Positions 44,635 to 53,544 are shown, counted from the stretch's first letter. The stretch: 64,000 nucleotides of DNA from Defluviitaleaceae bacterium (GCA_009779835.1 WRBD01000005.1:1-64000); one strand, 5' to 3'. The notes: generated by a model not told the origin, from the sequence alone. Program-made: numbers and translations.

Positions 44635-44884
44635 TTGAATCTCCTTCATGCGCGTTTTTACAATATACGCGAAGGTTATGAGAATATGCCAAGAGATGAA
44701 AAAAATTTCGTAGAACGCGTTAACCATTCGTAATAATATAGACTTTTCACAAAAATTACAGTATATACATATTGAGGTAAATAATATGCGGGGGTGGCAC
44801 CCACAGACACGCGCTTTTTTGCCCGTGTAAAAACAGCAGAGCATATATCTGCCATCAAAATTTTGGAAAGGAGTGTATAACATT
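44635..44884. other. 250-base intergenic region
   Basis: Divergent promoters are expected here. A 14-codon plus-strand frame (44786-44830, MRGWHPQTRAFLPV) has GAGG eight bases upstream, and GGGTGGCACCC forms a small hairpin inside it. No known riboswitch is recognised. Confidence 0.3.
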
Positions 44885-45385
44885 ATGGAAAGTAAAATTT
44901 TGTTATATGATTCAAACAATGTAAAAATTGGGGAAACCTTCATACGTAGAGCAAAACAGCTTGTAAAGCAACAAAGAGCTGCATGGATAGATGATAGCCA
45001 AAATGCCGTTCGTTTTTTCCAAGATGTGGATGACTGGGAAACCGTTGCCGTTATGGATGAGGAAAAACCCCCCATTGATGACTCAAAGGATGATGCATGG
45101 CTGATTGCGTTAGCTGAAAGACGAATTAAGGAGCGTAAATGGTTTATACTCCACTCAGTTTTGACTATTCCGGTATGGCTTTTCTTGTTCTTTTTTTTCG
45201 GCTTTCTCACAAATAGAATGGAAATACCAATTTTCTTCACAGGAGTATGTCTAACAGCCTATTTAATCCATGCATGTTACTTTTTTGTTACAAGACAGAA
45301 ATATCCGTCACAAAGCAAGAAAGAACGCAGGGCAAGGGCTTTGGCGGCAGAGGTTGCTTTTTTAAAAGCAGAGTTACAAAGATAA
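44885..45385 (+). CDS. Hypothetical protein with two membrane helices
   Basis: 166 residues from the ATG at 44885, behind AAAGGAG. A cytoplasmic N-terminal half with repeated RRAKQLVKQQRAAWIDD-type basic and acidic stretches, then two closely spaced helices (LTIPVWLFLFFFFGFLT, FFTGVCLTAYLIHACYFFV) like 2TM domains, and a basic coiled tail (SKKERRARALAAEVAFLKAE). Not recognised beyond this. Confidence 0.7.
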   Translation: MESKILLYDSNNVKIGETFIRRAKQLVKQQRAAWIDDSQNAVRFFQDVDDWETVAVMDEEKPPIDDSKDDAWLIALAERRIKERKWFILHSVLTIPVWLFLFFFFGFLTNRMEIPIFFTGVCLTAYLIHACYFFVTRQKYPSQSKKERRARALAAEVAFLKAELQR

Positions 45386-45403
45386 AAAGGGGTACACAAA
45401 AAG

Positions 45404-45429
45404 CAAGCCTGTCCGAAAGGATAGGCTTG
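45404..45429 (+). terminator. Hairpin after the two-helix protein gene
   Basis: CAAGCCTGTCC pairs with GGATAGGCTTG around a GAAA-type loop (45404-45429). No strong T tract; probable weak terminator. Confidence 0.5.
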
Positions 45430-45477
45430 TAGTCGTTTACAATCATTGTGGGTGGTGCACCAAAGATAACACTTAAG

Positions 45478-46062
45478 TTATTCGTTTTTGTAAATGAGTT
45501 TTGTGTATACTATTTTATGGTCAATACCGGTGTCATGCCTTGCTCTTATCATGCCCTGTTGAATTTGCGCCCATGTTACATCATAATTATTAACAAGAAC
45601 ATAGTATATGCCTTCGGTAAAAGCGGCAAAAGCAGGTGGGGTTTCAACAAGTCTTTTAAGATACTTGTAGGTATAATTGTATTCACTTTCACCCTCTGTA
45701 TAAAAAAGTGTATATATATCTCCGTCAAAGCTTAAATCTTGAATGAAAAGAACAGGATAACCGTCTTTTATTTCCTCGTAATATTCAGGGCTGATGTTTT
45801 GGTTATCCAATGTATAATAAAATGCCAGTCGTACCATAGATGGTATTTCCGCCTCTGTCTTTGAAACAAATGCGTCCCAATCAGCCTGCCCTGAAGTTAT
45901 GCTACCGTTTTCGTAAACAACCAATCCATCAGCCTTTGCGTTTTCCAATGAATAATTAAGTGGTATTTCTCCGTATGGTATATAGCCATCATGATACGAT
46001 ATTTCTGTATCACAGGAAGTTAATAAAATTAAAGATAGTATGATTATAAAAACTTTTTCCAT
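45478..46062 (-). CDS. Lipoprotein of unknown function
   Basis: 194 residues. Short signal ending in the lipobox LLTSC, so a membrane-anchored extracellular lipoprotein. Rich in Tyr, Asp and Glu (YHDGYIPYGEIPLNYS, YEEIKDGYPVLFIQDL). A DUF-type lipoprotein is likely, but none is recognised with confidence. GGGAGAGAAG ribosome site. Confidence 0.75.
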   Translation of the reverse strand: MEKVFIIILSLILLTSCDTEISYHDGYIPYGEIPLNYSLENAKADGLVVYENGSITSGQADWDAFVSKTEAEIPSMVRLAFYYTLDNQNISPEYYEEIKDGYPVLFIQDLSFDGDIYTLFYTEGESEYNYTYKYLKRLVETPPAFAAFTEGIYYVLVNNYDVTWAQIQQGMIRARHDTGIDHKIVYTKLIYKNE

Positions 46063-46261
46063 GCGCTTCTCTCCCTGCCAACAAAGTTAATTTGTATTAT
46101 AATGATACTTTAAGTAATAACAATTGTTTCTTGTGGTAACTTATTGTTCATTTTATGATAAATATACAAAAAAATCAACAGTTACCAATTCGTATTAATA
46201 GAGTATTCCATTGTTTGAAAGCCTTTTTTTGTGGCTACTTCCCGCCGCGCCCTACGTAACC
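46063..46261. other. AT-rich intergenic region
   Basis: About 200 bases; a TATAAT on the minus strand near 46100 may serve the lipoprotein gene. No gene seen. Confidence 0.3.
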
Positions 46262-46570
46262 GGGCGCAATTATTGTTGGCGACTTAGACGGTGATGGTCG
46301 GGTAACAAGTGCTGATGCAACCGCTCTCGCTAGGTATCTTGTAGGTTACGCTGCGCAATTGACCTGCGTGCCGCAGATATAAATGGCGATAGACACGTAC
46401 CAAATAAGCCCAATGAAATTTTAGAGAAATGCCACGGTTTTTTACGCAATTTAACAGATGAAGAAGCCGCGTATTTAGTGAAGGAATACGAAGCTTGGAC
46501 ATCATACGATTACCCAAAAGATTTTCAATTTATCGCTAATAATTTTTCCGACCCTTATGAATGGCAATAG
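46262..46570 (+). pseudogene. Dockerin pseudogene fused to a gene tail
   Basis: Frame 46260-46382 encodes the first dockerin repeat (IIVGDLDGDGRVTSADATAL, ARYLVG) after an upstream stop. It breaks near 46355-46372, and the second repeat AADINGD continues one frame over; insertion of a single base after CAATTGA would restore LNLRAADINGD. The protein then leaves the dockerin pattern and runs as NKPNEILEKCHGFLRNL ... AYLVKEYEAW ... FSDPYEWQ to TAG at 46570. There is no start or ribosome site. Remnant of a second dockerin protein joined to the tail of another gene. Confidence 0.75.
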
Positions 46571-46622
46571 TATAGTAATCAAGTTGACACAACCACAAAC
46601 TGTAAGCATAATGGAAAAGTCT

Positions 46623-47039
46623 TTATGAAGAAATTAAAATTAAAGTCCAAAAAGGGATACCGTCGTCGAAAGTGACCCCAACCCCGGCAGAAGTGAAGTT
46701 TTCGTTAAGCAAATTCTCTTTGTGTGCGGGCGAACTAAGCCAAGCGTTAACCACTTCCCGCGCAGAATCCTGCCCCTTTGCGATATTAACCCCCGCCGCA
46801 GAAAAAACCACGCCAAACCGCAAAAGCATTTCGTCGGGTTCGCCATAAATCCGCGACTCATGCCCGAAAAACCCAAGCTCCGCCATTTCCTCGGACCTAT
46901 ACCGCGCAATCCGCGCAAGTTCCCAATTAAACGCCAAAGCCTCAACCCCCTGCATCTCCCTCTCTCTGTTAATCTCAAAAACCAAATCCGTCTCAATTCC
47001 CGAAAACAAAAAACAAGCACAAACCAATAAAACTTCCAT
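46623..47039 (-). CDS. CAP-domain (SCP/PR1-like) secreted protein
   Basis: 138 residues, with a short hydrophobic leader (MEVLLVCACFLFSG). CAP domain as in Bacillus YkwD: EINREREMQGVEALAFNWEL, ARIARYRSEEMAELGFFGHE, and the C-terminal WLSSPAHKENLLNENFTSAG. Extracellular; the family lacks an agreed enzymatic role. GAGGTGAAATTAT ribosome site. Confidence 0.87.
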   Translation of the reverse strand: MEVLLVCACFLFSGIETDLVFEINREREMQGVEALAFNWELARIARYRSEEMAELGFFGHESRIYGEPDEMLLRFGVVFSAAGVNIAKGQDSAREVVNAWLSSPAHKENLLNENFTSAGVGVTFDDGIPFWTLILISS

Positions 47040-47087
47040 ATAATTTCACCTCAAAAATAATTGTTCCAAAAAAAAAGGAGGATATAC

Positions 47088-47525
47088 ATGGACAACAAAG
47101 TAGATGTAGTCATTGGCGGCGAAATAATAACACTTAAATCGTCCGAGCAACCGGATTACCTCCAGCGTCTTGCCAGATATGCAGACGAGAAAATAGAAGA
47201 AATAAAATCTAAAAGCAAGGCGGCGGCGATTGACGACCGCGCAAGGAGCCTGTTGATTGCACTGAACATAGCGGACGATTATCACAAAGCTTTAGACAAG
47301 TTCGCCCGTTTGGATTCATTGCACAAGCGCTTAGTGCATGAAATGGGCAAGCTTCAAGAAGAAAACGCGCAAATAACGGAAGAAATGAAAAAGTTGAAAG
47401 CAGAACTTGCCTCTACTCAAAAAGAACTTGACGAATTTATAAAAAGCTTCGATACAGAAAACGCACCCGAGGGCGAAAATATTCTCACATTACCGAAAAA
47501 AGCAAGAAAAACGGCGGCACGTTAA
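47088..47525 (+). CDS. zapA: Cell division protein ZapA
   Basis: 145 residues from the ATG at 47088, behind AAGGAGG. N-terminal ZapA domain (VDVVIGGEIITLKSSEQPDY, ALNIADDYHKA) and a long C-terminal coiled coil (LHKRLVHEMGKLQEENAQIT). ZapA bundles FtsZ filaments at mid-cell. The stop overlaps the next start (TAATG). The tail is longer than the minimal form. Confidence 0.88.
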   Translation: MDNKVDVVIGGEIITLKSSEQPDYLQRLARYADEKIEEIKSKSKAAAIDDRARSLLIALNIADDYHKALDKFARLDSLHKRLVHEMGKLQEENAQITEEMKKLKAELASTQKELDEFIKSFDTENAPEGENILTLPKKARKTAAR

Positions 47526-49273
47526 TGCCGCATGAAAAACTGTCAGCTCTGCGAAAGCTGATGGCTGAACGCGGCATAAACGCATATATAATAACAAGCG
47601 CAGATGCCCACGCAAGTGAATACACTGCGCCTTTTTGGCGTGGACGCGAATGGATTTCGGGATTCACGGGTTCCGCGGGCATAATGGTAATTTTCCCCGA
47701 AGAAGCCGGCCTGTGGACAGATGGAAGATATTTTATTCAAGCCGAAAAAGAATTAGAGGGCAGCGGCATAAAACTATTCAAACACGGCGAACCAAACGTG
47801 CAGAAATACACAGAATATTTAGCAAAAAATCTACCCGCAAGCGGAAAGCTAGGTTTCGATGCACGTACGGTAACGGCCGCGGATTTTTTAAAAATTAAAG
47901 AAGCGTTACAGGACAAAAAAATTTCCTTCGCACATAACGAAGACTTGCTAGACGAAATCTGGGTAAATCGCCCTCCGATGCCCGAAGAAAAAGCATTTGA
48001 ACACGCACCGCAATTCGCGGGCAAATCCGCAAAAGAAAAACTTGCCGATGTCCGCGCAATAATGAAGAAAAAAAACATCGCGGCGTACCTTGTCACCGCG
48101 CCGGAAAGCACGGCATGGCTTGCAAACCTTCGCGGGCGTGACATACCGTGCCTTCCCGTTGTATATGCGTTTTCGTTAATCACGCAAGACGAAGCTCATA
48201 TTTTCATCGACCCGCAAAAAATCGAATCTACCCTTCTCCCTGATTTTACTTTGCACGATTATAATTCACTCCCGAGTTTTCTGAAAAATTTCAAAACGGA
48301 AAAAATATATTACAACCCAACAAACACAAATGTTCAGCTTACGGAAGCTATTCCGATAAAATCAGAATTAAAACCCGCAGACGATATAATTCCCCTGTTG
48401 AAAGCCGTAAAAACACACGCCGAGCTTGCAAACATAAAAAACGCCTTCATAAAGGAAGGCGTTGTACTAACAAAAATGCTTTTTTGGCTGCATGAAAAAA
48501 TAAAAGAACGCCCCGTTACAGAGGGCGAAATAGCTCGTGTTTTACAAAAAACAAGAAAAACACAAGCGCATTATATTTGCGACAGTTTTACAACAATTTG
48601 CGCATACGGCTCGAACGCGGCACAAGCACACTACAACTGCGGTGAAACAGGAGCGGTTCTGCATGAACGGGGCTTTCTCCTTATCGACACGGGAGGGCAA
48701 TATCTTGACGGCACAACAGACACAACCCGTACAATCTGCCTGGGAGAAATAACCGATGAAATGAAACGCGATTTCACTTTGGTGTTAAAGGGAAACATCG
48801 CGTTGTCACACGCCGTTTTTCCAAGCGGAACAACCGGCTCTGCGCTTGATATTTTGGCGCGGCAAGCTTTGTGGGAAAGCGGACAAAATTACCGTCACGG
48901 AACAGGCCACGGAATCGGCTATTGTCTAAGCGTACACGAAGGCCCCCACAATATTTCCCAAACATATAACGCCGTAGCCCTTGCACCCGGAATGCTGGTC
49001 TCCAACGAGCCTGCCATTTACAAAGAAAACCGCTACGGCATTCGCACAGAAAATATCTTATGCGTAACAGAAAAAAAACCCGGCGGTACATTTTTAACCT
49101 TTGAAACCCTAACCCACTGCCCCATAGACACCCGCGCAATATCCCCCGAACTACTAACCCCCACAGAGCGCGGCCGCTTAAATGACTACCACAAAAGAAC
49201 CTACGAAGTCCTGTCTCCCCACCTAACCACCCATGAGCGCGAATGGCTAAAACAAGCTACACATCCAATTTAA
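47525..49273 (+). CDS. Aminopeptidase P (Xaa-Pro aminopeptidase), three-domain type
   Basis: 582 residues. Removes N-terminal residues preceding proline. Two creatinase-type N-terminal domains and a C-terminal pita-bread catalytic domain with metal ligands in DTGGQYLDGTTDTTRT, RHGTGHGIGYCLSVHEGP, SNEPAIYKENRYGIRTEN. Matches the eukaryote-like XPNPEP1 size class common in Clostridia. Coupled to zapA; a terminator follows. Confidence 0.93.
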   Translation: MPHEKLSALRKLMAERGINAYIITSADAHASEYTAPFWRGREWISGFTGSAGIMVIFPEEAGLWTDGRYFIQAEKELEGSGIKLFKHGEPNVQKYTEYLAKNLPASGKLGFDARTVTAADFLKIKEALQDKKISFAHNEDLLDEIWVNRPPMPEEKAFEHAPQFAGKSAKEKLADVRAIMKKKNIAAYLVTAPESTAWLANLRGRDIPCLPVVYAFSLITQDEAHIFIDPQKIESTLLPDFTLHDYNSLPSFLKNFKTEKIYYNPTNTNVQLTEAIPIKSELKPADDIIPLLKAVKTHAELANIKNAFIKEGVVLTKMLFWLHEKIKERPVTEGEIARVLQKTRKTQAHYICDSFTTICAYGSNAAQAHYNCGETGAVLHERGFLLIDTGGQYLDGTTDTTRTICLGEITDEMKRDFTLVLKGNIALSHAVFPSGTTGSALDILARQALWESGQNYRHGTGHGIGYCLSVHEGPHNISQTYNAVALAPGMLVSNEPAIYKENRYGIRTENILCVTEKKPGGTFLTFETLTHCPIDTRAISPELLTPTERGRLNDYHKRTYEVLSPHLTTHEREWLKQATHPI

Positions 49274-49278
49274 TAAAA

Positions 49279-49318
49279 AACCTCTGCGAACCGATAAATA
49301 CGGTTTGCAGAGGTTTTT
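49279..49318 (+). terminator. Terminator after the aminopeptidase gene
   Basis: AACCTCTGCGAACCG (49279-49293) pairs with CGGTTTGCAGAGGTT (49301-49315), then T residues. Confidence 0.85.
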
Positions 49319-49345
49319 GGGTTCACAGATTAATGCTGTGCAGCA

Positions 49346-49564
49346 TTAAATCAAGCGAATTGTTTTTTGGGTAATTACATTCGCTCCGACGAGCTGCGTC
49401 AGACTGCCTACGGAACTGTCAAATACATTAAATTGCGTAAAAGTTTCTGCTGCCGCTGTCAAAGCCTCTGCAGTTATACCCGGGCGCGGGTTATTTATAC
49501 GCACAGATTTTTGTTTGCCCGGTGACGTTAAGAATGTCAATACACAAGTTTCGTTTGTTACCAT
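49346..49564 (-). CDS. DUF2922 small protein, copy 2
   Basis: 72 residues. Start ATG behind GAGGTG. Pattern KSVRINNPRPGITAEALTAA and a LVGANVITQKT end, as in Firmicute DUF2922. Partner of the DUF1659 gene just upstream; the pair repeats the cassette at 49832-50300. Function unknown. Confidence 0.8.
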   Translation of the reverse strand: MVTNETCVLTFLTSPGKQKSVRINNPRPGITAEALTAAAETFTQFNVFDSSVGSLTQLVGANVITQKTIRLI

Positions 49565-49605
49565 AATTTCACCTCCTTTCTATCAGTAATGGGGTGCTGC
49601 CTTTT

Positions 49606-49791
49606 CTAAAATTCAATAACGCGTTCACTGAAAACCTTCTCCACATTGCACACTTGGAAAGCGTTTAATCGCATAGCGATATCGTATAATTGTGCATCGG
49701 TTGCGGTTGCAATAAAATGGCGGAACGTAAACCGGCTGCCTTTGTCGTAACTAAGTACGAGCCGTCTTGAAAGTACTGCTGTAGTTGGCAT
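49606..49791 (-). CDS. DUF1659 small protein, copy 2
   Basis: 61 residues. AAGGAGG-type site upstream. LSRRLVLSYDKGSRFTFRHF, DAQLYDIAMRLNAFQ, then ERVIEF; matches DUF1659. Four small genes in a row follow one promoter at 50381. Confidence 0.8.
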   Translation of the reverse strand: MPTTAVLSRRLVLSYDKGSRFTFRHFIATATDAQLYDIAMRLNAFQVCNVEKVFSERVIEF

Positions 49792-49831
49792 TAATTTTCC
49801 TCCTTTCTGTTTGAGATTTTTTTGATTAAAA

Positions 49832-50053
49832 TTAGACTACTGCCCTGCGGCTGGTTTCGGTAATATGAACAGATTCTGCGGCTATAGGAGCACCTGAGCC
49901 AAACATTACCGCGCCGTTTCCTATTAGTCCGGAAATACTGAGATTTGTAGCATTTACGGTTTTGTGTTCATTCCCACGAGGAATTCTAAGGGTTGCTACT
50001 TTTCCAAGATCGGTTTTGAACTTCAAAGTAAAGTGCACTTGTGGTGTAGACAT
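49832..50053 (-). CDS. DUF2922 small protein, copy 1
   Basis: 73 residues from the ATG at 50053, behind GGAGGTG. HFTLKFKTDLGKVATLRIPR, VNATNLSISGLIGNGAVMFG. Diverged paralogue of 49346-49564. Confidence 0.75.
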   Translation of the reverse strand: MSTPQVHFTLKFKTDLGKVATLRIPRGNEHKTVNATNLSISGLIGNGAVMFGSGAPIAAESVHITETSRRAVV

Positions 50054-50096
50054 ATATTTCACCTCCTTCCTTTTGAAATTTTCTTAGCTTTTCGCC

Positions 50097-50300
50097 TTAC
50101 GCTGTTGTCAGCTCATCCCTGACGGTGTAGTTACCGCGGCTTATCGCTTGGTCGGTTCTGCGGATGCCGTTAATCGCAGTTTTGAGTGCGGTTAATTGCT
50201 CGCCGGTCAGGCTCGCATTAACGCGGCTAAGAGTTTGAACAGTGTTGTTACCATTAATAAATCTAATGGCAGCATTGACTGGCGTTCTGTTTACTGTCAT
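50097..50300 (-). CDS. DUF1659-like small protein, copy 1
   Basis: 67 residues behind GGAGGTGAACAC. AAIRFINGNNTVQTLSRVNA, LTALKTAINGIRR. First gene after the promoter; more diverged from typical DUF1659 than copy 2. Confidence 0.7.
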   Translation of the reverse strand: MTVNRTPVNAAIRFINGNNTVQTLSRVNASLTGEQLTALKTAINGIRRTDQAISRGNYTVRDELTTA

Positions 50301-50380
50301 GTGTTCACCTCCTTTCGTTTTTTTACTAAGGTTCCTACTTGTGGTGCAGCCCTGTTCGTGTCGGGCAACCTTGTGATGCT

Positions 50381-50408
50381 ATTATACACGATACGTGTAA
50401 TATGTCAA
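50381..50408 (-). promoter_or_regulatory. Promoter with operator-like palindrome
   Basis: Minus strand TTGACA (50408-50403), a 16-base spacer, TATAAT (50386-50381). TACACG-ATA-CGTGTA (50385-50399) lies in the spacer. Confidence 0.75.
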
Positions 50409-50449
50409 TAAGAACCGTTCTAAGTTTTTTGCAATATTAATTCATATGT

Positions 50450-50481
50450 AAAAAAGCCCCCTTTAAAAGGAAGCTTTTTTT
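50450..50481 (-). terminator. murI terminator
   Basis: Hairpin of the AAGCTTCC / GGGGGCTT type around TTTTAAA, overlapping the murI stop, with A/T runs on both sides, so it may work in both directions. Confidence 0.7.
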
Positions 50482-51242
50482 GCGGTACATTTTTCGTTTA
50501 GTATAAACTGGGCGATTTTTGCGAAATTTTTTGGGTTGCCGCTTGTGTAATATTCGATTATTGCCGGAGAATTTTCCGGCGGCGGGGGGAGAATCTCTCG
50601 CGTGGCTTCCGCTGTTGCCGTCGCGGGGTTTATAAATATAATTTCGCCCAATGTGCGGGTTAGTGCGTCGGTTAGAAGGGGATAGTGCGTACAGCCCAGA
50701 ATAAGAGCGTTTACTTTTCCGCGAAGGTCTGAAAAATAATTTTCGGCAGCGAAGTTCAACAGAGGATTATTTTTAGTAAGCCCCGCTTCAACCATCGGCG
50801 CGAAAAGGGGACAGGCACGAACGTATAGTTTGCAATTTTTTTCTTCCTCGTAAAAAAGTTTCTGGAAAACGCCACTTTTTACCGTGGTTTCCGTTGCCGC
50901 AAAAACCGGCTTAAAATCATGACTTTGTTGCGCAAGTAACAAAGTCGTTTTTACAGCCGGGCGGATTGTGTCAATAATCGGAAGCCCGGGAAATTCCTTG
51001 CGAAGCGGCTCAAGCGAAACGGACGAACTTGTTCCGCACGCCATTACTATTGCTTTCGCGCCTTTTTTTAAAAGAAAGCGAATTATTTCGCGTCCGTAAA
51101 TAAAAAGTATTTGCTCATCTTTGCCGCCGTATGGTGCGCGGGCGGTGTCGCCTACGTATATTATGCTTGTTTGCGGTATCAAGCGGCGCAGTTCTTTTAC
51201 TACCGTAAGGCCGCCAACGCCGGAATCAAATACCCCCAGCAT
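50463..51242 (-). CDS. murI: Glutamate racemase
   Basis: 259 residues. Makes D-glutamate for peptidoglycan. FDSGVGGLTVVKEL at the N-terminus with the catalytic aspartate, DTARAPYGGK, the first catalytic cysteine in MACGTSSSVS (usual ACNT changed to ACGT), and the second in LGCTHYPLLT. The start overlaps ddl by 17 bases, so the two wall enzymes are coupled. Confidence 0.95.
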   Translation of the reverse strand: MLGVFDSGVGGLTVVKELRRLIPQTSIIYVGDTARAPYGGKDEQILFIYGREIIRFLLKKGAKAIVMACGTSSSVSLEPLRKEFPGLPIIDTIRPAVKTTLLLAQQSHDFKPVFAATETTVKSGVFQKLFYEEEKNCKLYVRACPLFAPMVEAGLTKNNPLLNFAAENYFSDLRGKVNALILGCTHYPLLTDALTRTLGEIIFINPATATAEATREILPPPPENSPAIIEYYTSGNPKNFAKIAQFILNEKCTAKKASF

Positions 51243-52293
51243 GTTTTTTTTCCAATGCGATTTCTATTAAAATTTCAATTAATTTTTGACGCGGTATGCC
51301 GCTTTCTTCCCACATTTTTGTGTACATACTTATTGCGGTGAATCCGGGTATCGTGTTTATTTCATTGAAAATAACGCGATTTTTTTTGTCTATGAAAAAA
51401 TCCACGCGGGAAAGGCCGCTTCCGCCGATTGCACGGAAAATTTCCAATGCGTATTTTTGAATTTCTTTTATTGTTTCTTCGGGGAGGTTTGCGGGAATTA
51501 CTGTTTTGGATTCGGGGTTTTGATATTTTGCTTCGTAGTCGTAGAAATCGCCTGCCGCAAGAACTTCGCCCGGAACAGACGCTTTCGCGCAAACTCCCGC
51601 GCCTAGAATTCCCACCTCAACTTCGCGGCCTTCAATGCATTTTTCCACAACTACCCGTGAAGAAAATTTTAACGAGGTTTCCAACGCGGTACGGAGTTCT
51701 TTCCGGTTTGCGGCTTTGGAAATTCCGATTGACGAACCACCGACGGTCGGTTTTACAAAGCACGGGTATCCTATTTTATAACGAATTTTTTTCATAACTT
51801 CGCCCAAATCAATGTCTATTTCGTCCGCGCCGAACACAAGAAATTCCGCTTGCGGAATTTTTAAACTTTTCACAATTAATTTCATAATTGCTTTGTCCAT
51901 CGCGGCGGCAGACGCAGCAACATTGCAACCCACATATGGGATTCCCGCAAGTTCGCACAGCCCTTGAATTGTTCCGTCTTCACCATTTGAGCCGTGAAGC
52001 ACCGGAAAAACTACATCTACCGGAATGTGTTTTACTTTTTCGCTAACAATGCGAAGAAGCCCGCGATTCACCCTGTCGGGGCTTAAAATCGCAGGAGTTC
52101 CGAATTTTTCCCAATTGATTCCCTGTATGTTGTCAAGTTTTCCGTCGTACATTAACCATTTTCCCGCTTGCGTAATGTACACGGGAATTACCGTATGACC
52201 GTTCAGCGCGTTCAAAACAGTTGCGACGCTTTCTTTTGATATATCATGTTCCGGCGATACGCCCCCGAAAAGAACCAAAATATTTTTTCCCAT
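51226..52293 (-). CDS. ddl: D-alanine--D-alanine ligase
   Basis: 355 residues. Makes D-Ala-D-Ala for the peptide stem. N-terminal LFGGVSPEHDISKESVATVL, LHGSNGEDGTIQGLCELAGI, ATP-grasp core FVKPTVGGSSIGISKA, EKCIEGREVEVGIL, SRVDFFIDKKNRVIFNEINT, then IPGFT. The VanA-type Lys-Glu switch is not examined. Promoter not obvious. Confidence 0.96.
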   Translation of the reverse strand: MGKNILVLFGGVSPEHDISKESVATVLNALNGHTVIPVYITQAGKWLMYDGKLDNIQGINWEKFGTPAILSPDRVNRGLLRIVSEKVKHIPVDVVFPVLHGSNGEDGTIQGLCELAGIPYVGCNVAASAAAMDKAIMKLIVKSLKIPQAEFLVFGADEIDIDLGEVMKKIRYKIGYPCFVKPTVGGSSIGISKAANRKELRTALETSLKFSSRVVVEKCIEGREVEVGILGAGVCAKASVPGEVLAAGDFYDYEAKYQNPESKTVIPANLPEETIKEIQKYALEIFRAIGGSGLSRVDFFIDKKNRVIFNEINTIPGFTAISMYTKMWEESGIPRQKLIEILIEIALEKKHAGGI

Positions 52294-52363
52294 TTAACAC
52301 CTCTGATTTAATTTTTTTCATTGTACAGTATATGTTATAATTATTCAAAAGGAGAGAATTGAA

Positions 52364-53272
52364 ATGAATTTGTTTTCAAAAATAAAAGAAGGCTTGGCAA
52401 AAACGCGTGAAAGTTTAATCGGCAATGTGAATCAAGTTTTCGCGGCGTTTCGCACGGTAGACGAAGAACTTTTCGAGGAGCTTGAAGAAGCTTTAATCAT
52501 GGCGGACATGGGCGTTGAGACTACGATGTCAATTTTAGAGAAACTTCGCGAGCGTGTGAAATTGGAAGCGGTGAAAGACGGCGAAGTTGTAAAGACGATG
52601 CTTGCGGAAGAAATTTCCGCCGCGCTTACCGCCGATACCGAGACATTTGAATTAAAAACACCCGCCGTACTTTTAATTATTGGCGTAAACGGCGTTGGAA
52701 AAACCACGACCGTGGGAAAATTAACAAAGTGGTTTAAGTCGGAAGGAAAATCTGTGTTGGTGGCAGCGGCAGATACATTCCGCGCCGCCGCAATCGACCA
52801 GTTGGGCGTATGGTGCGAACGCGCCGGCGTTACAATGATTCGACAAGCGGATAATTCCGACCCGGCTGCCGTTGTTTACGATGCGGTTTCTTCTGCAAAA
52901 GCACGCGGAATTGATTTATTAATCGTAGATACGGCAGGGAGACTTCATAATAAAAAGAACCTCATGGAGGAGCTTCGTAAAATTAATCGAATAGTTTCGA
53001 CTCAATTTCCCGAAGCCCACAGAGAGGTTCTTCTTGTGCTGGACGCAACCACCGGGCAAAACGCGCTTCAACAGGCAAAATTATTCCGCGAAGTCGCTGA
53101 TATCACCGGAATTATTCTCACAAAACTTGACGGCACAACCAAAGGTGGCATCGTTGTTTCAATTAAAAATGAACTTGAAATTCCCGTACGCTTTGTAACC
53201 GTAGGTGAAGGCATCGACGATTTACAACCGTTCGATGCGGATATGTTTGCAAGAGCTTTGTTCGAGACATAA
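52364..53272 (+). CDS. ftsY: Signal recognition particle receptor FtsY
   Basis: 302 residues. SRP GTPase NG domain: P-loop GVNGVGKTTTVGKLTKW, AADTFRAAAIDQL, DTAGRLHNKKNLMEEL, TKLDGTTKGGIV. Lacks the long acidic A domain of enterobacterial FtsY, as usual in Gram-positives. AAAAGGAGAG ribosome site. Converges with the 6S RNA gene. Confidence 0.97.
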   Translation: MNLFSKIKEGLAKTRESLIGNVNQVFAAFRTVDEELFEELEEALIMADMGVETTMSILEKLRERVKLEAVKDGEVVKTMLAEEISAALTADTETFELKTPAVLLIIGVNGVGKTTTVGKLTKWFKSEGKSVLVAAADTFRAAAIDQLGVWCERAGVTMIRQADNSDPAAVVYDAVSSAKARGIDLLIVDTAGRLHNKKNLMEELRKINRIVSTQFPEAHREVLLVLDATTGQNALQQAKLFREVADITGIILTKLDGTTKGGIVVSIKNELEIPVRFVTVGEGIDDLQPFDADMFARALFET

Positions 53273-53291
53273 AGAAAGCCCGGAGTGCCGG

Positions 53292-53453
53292 TCCTATATT
53301 TTGACACCTAGCCCGAGAGCTAGGTGGGTGTCCGCAACAAAGTTTCCGCCTTCCGACTGAATCGGCACGGCGTATGCTTTGCAATAATAGGACTCCCGTT
53401 TTGCGTCTGTAGGTTCAAAATAATAGGGTATCGAGCACACCAGGCTCTGTTTT
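53292..53453 (-). ncRNA. ssrS: 6S RNA
   Basis: About 160 bases, minus strand. Matches Firmicute 6S RNA blocks in order: CCTGGTGTGCTCG, TTTTGAACCTA, GGGAGTCCTATT, GGCGGAAACTT, GGACACCCACCTAG, ending in the hairpin CACCTAGC / GCTAGGTG. Upstream on the same strand is TATAAT (53464-53459) with TTGCAT about 18 bases before. 6S binds sigma-A RNA polymerase in slow growth. Identified from memory of the family; ends approximate. Confidence 0.75.
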
Positions 53454-53544
53454 AAGATATTATAATCCGTAACGCATGAAATATGCAAGCTAAAAAATAA
53501 CAATTTAACAGGAAATTTTCGAAAAATTTTCCTTGAAAATCTTA

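Noticed and set aside
44635-44884. Riboswitch upstream of the two-helix protein
   Set aside because: Only a small GGGTG/CACCC hairpin is seen; no conserved riboswitch core.
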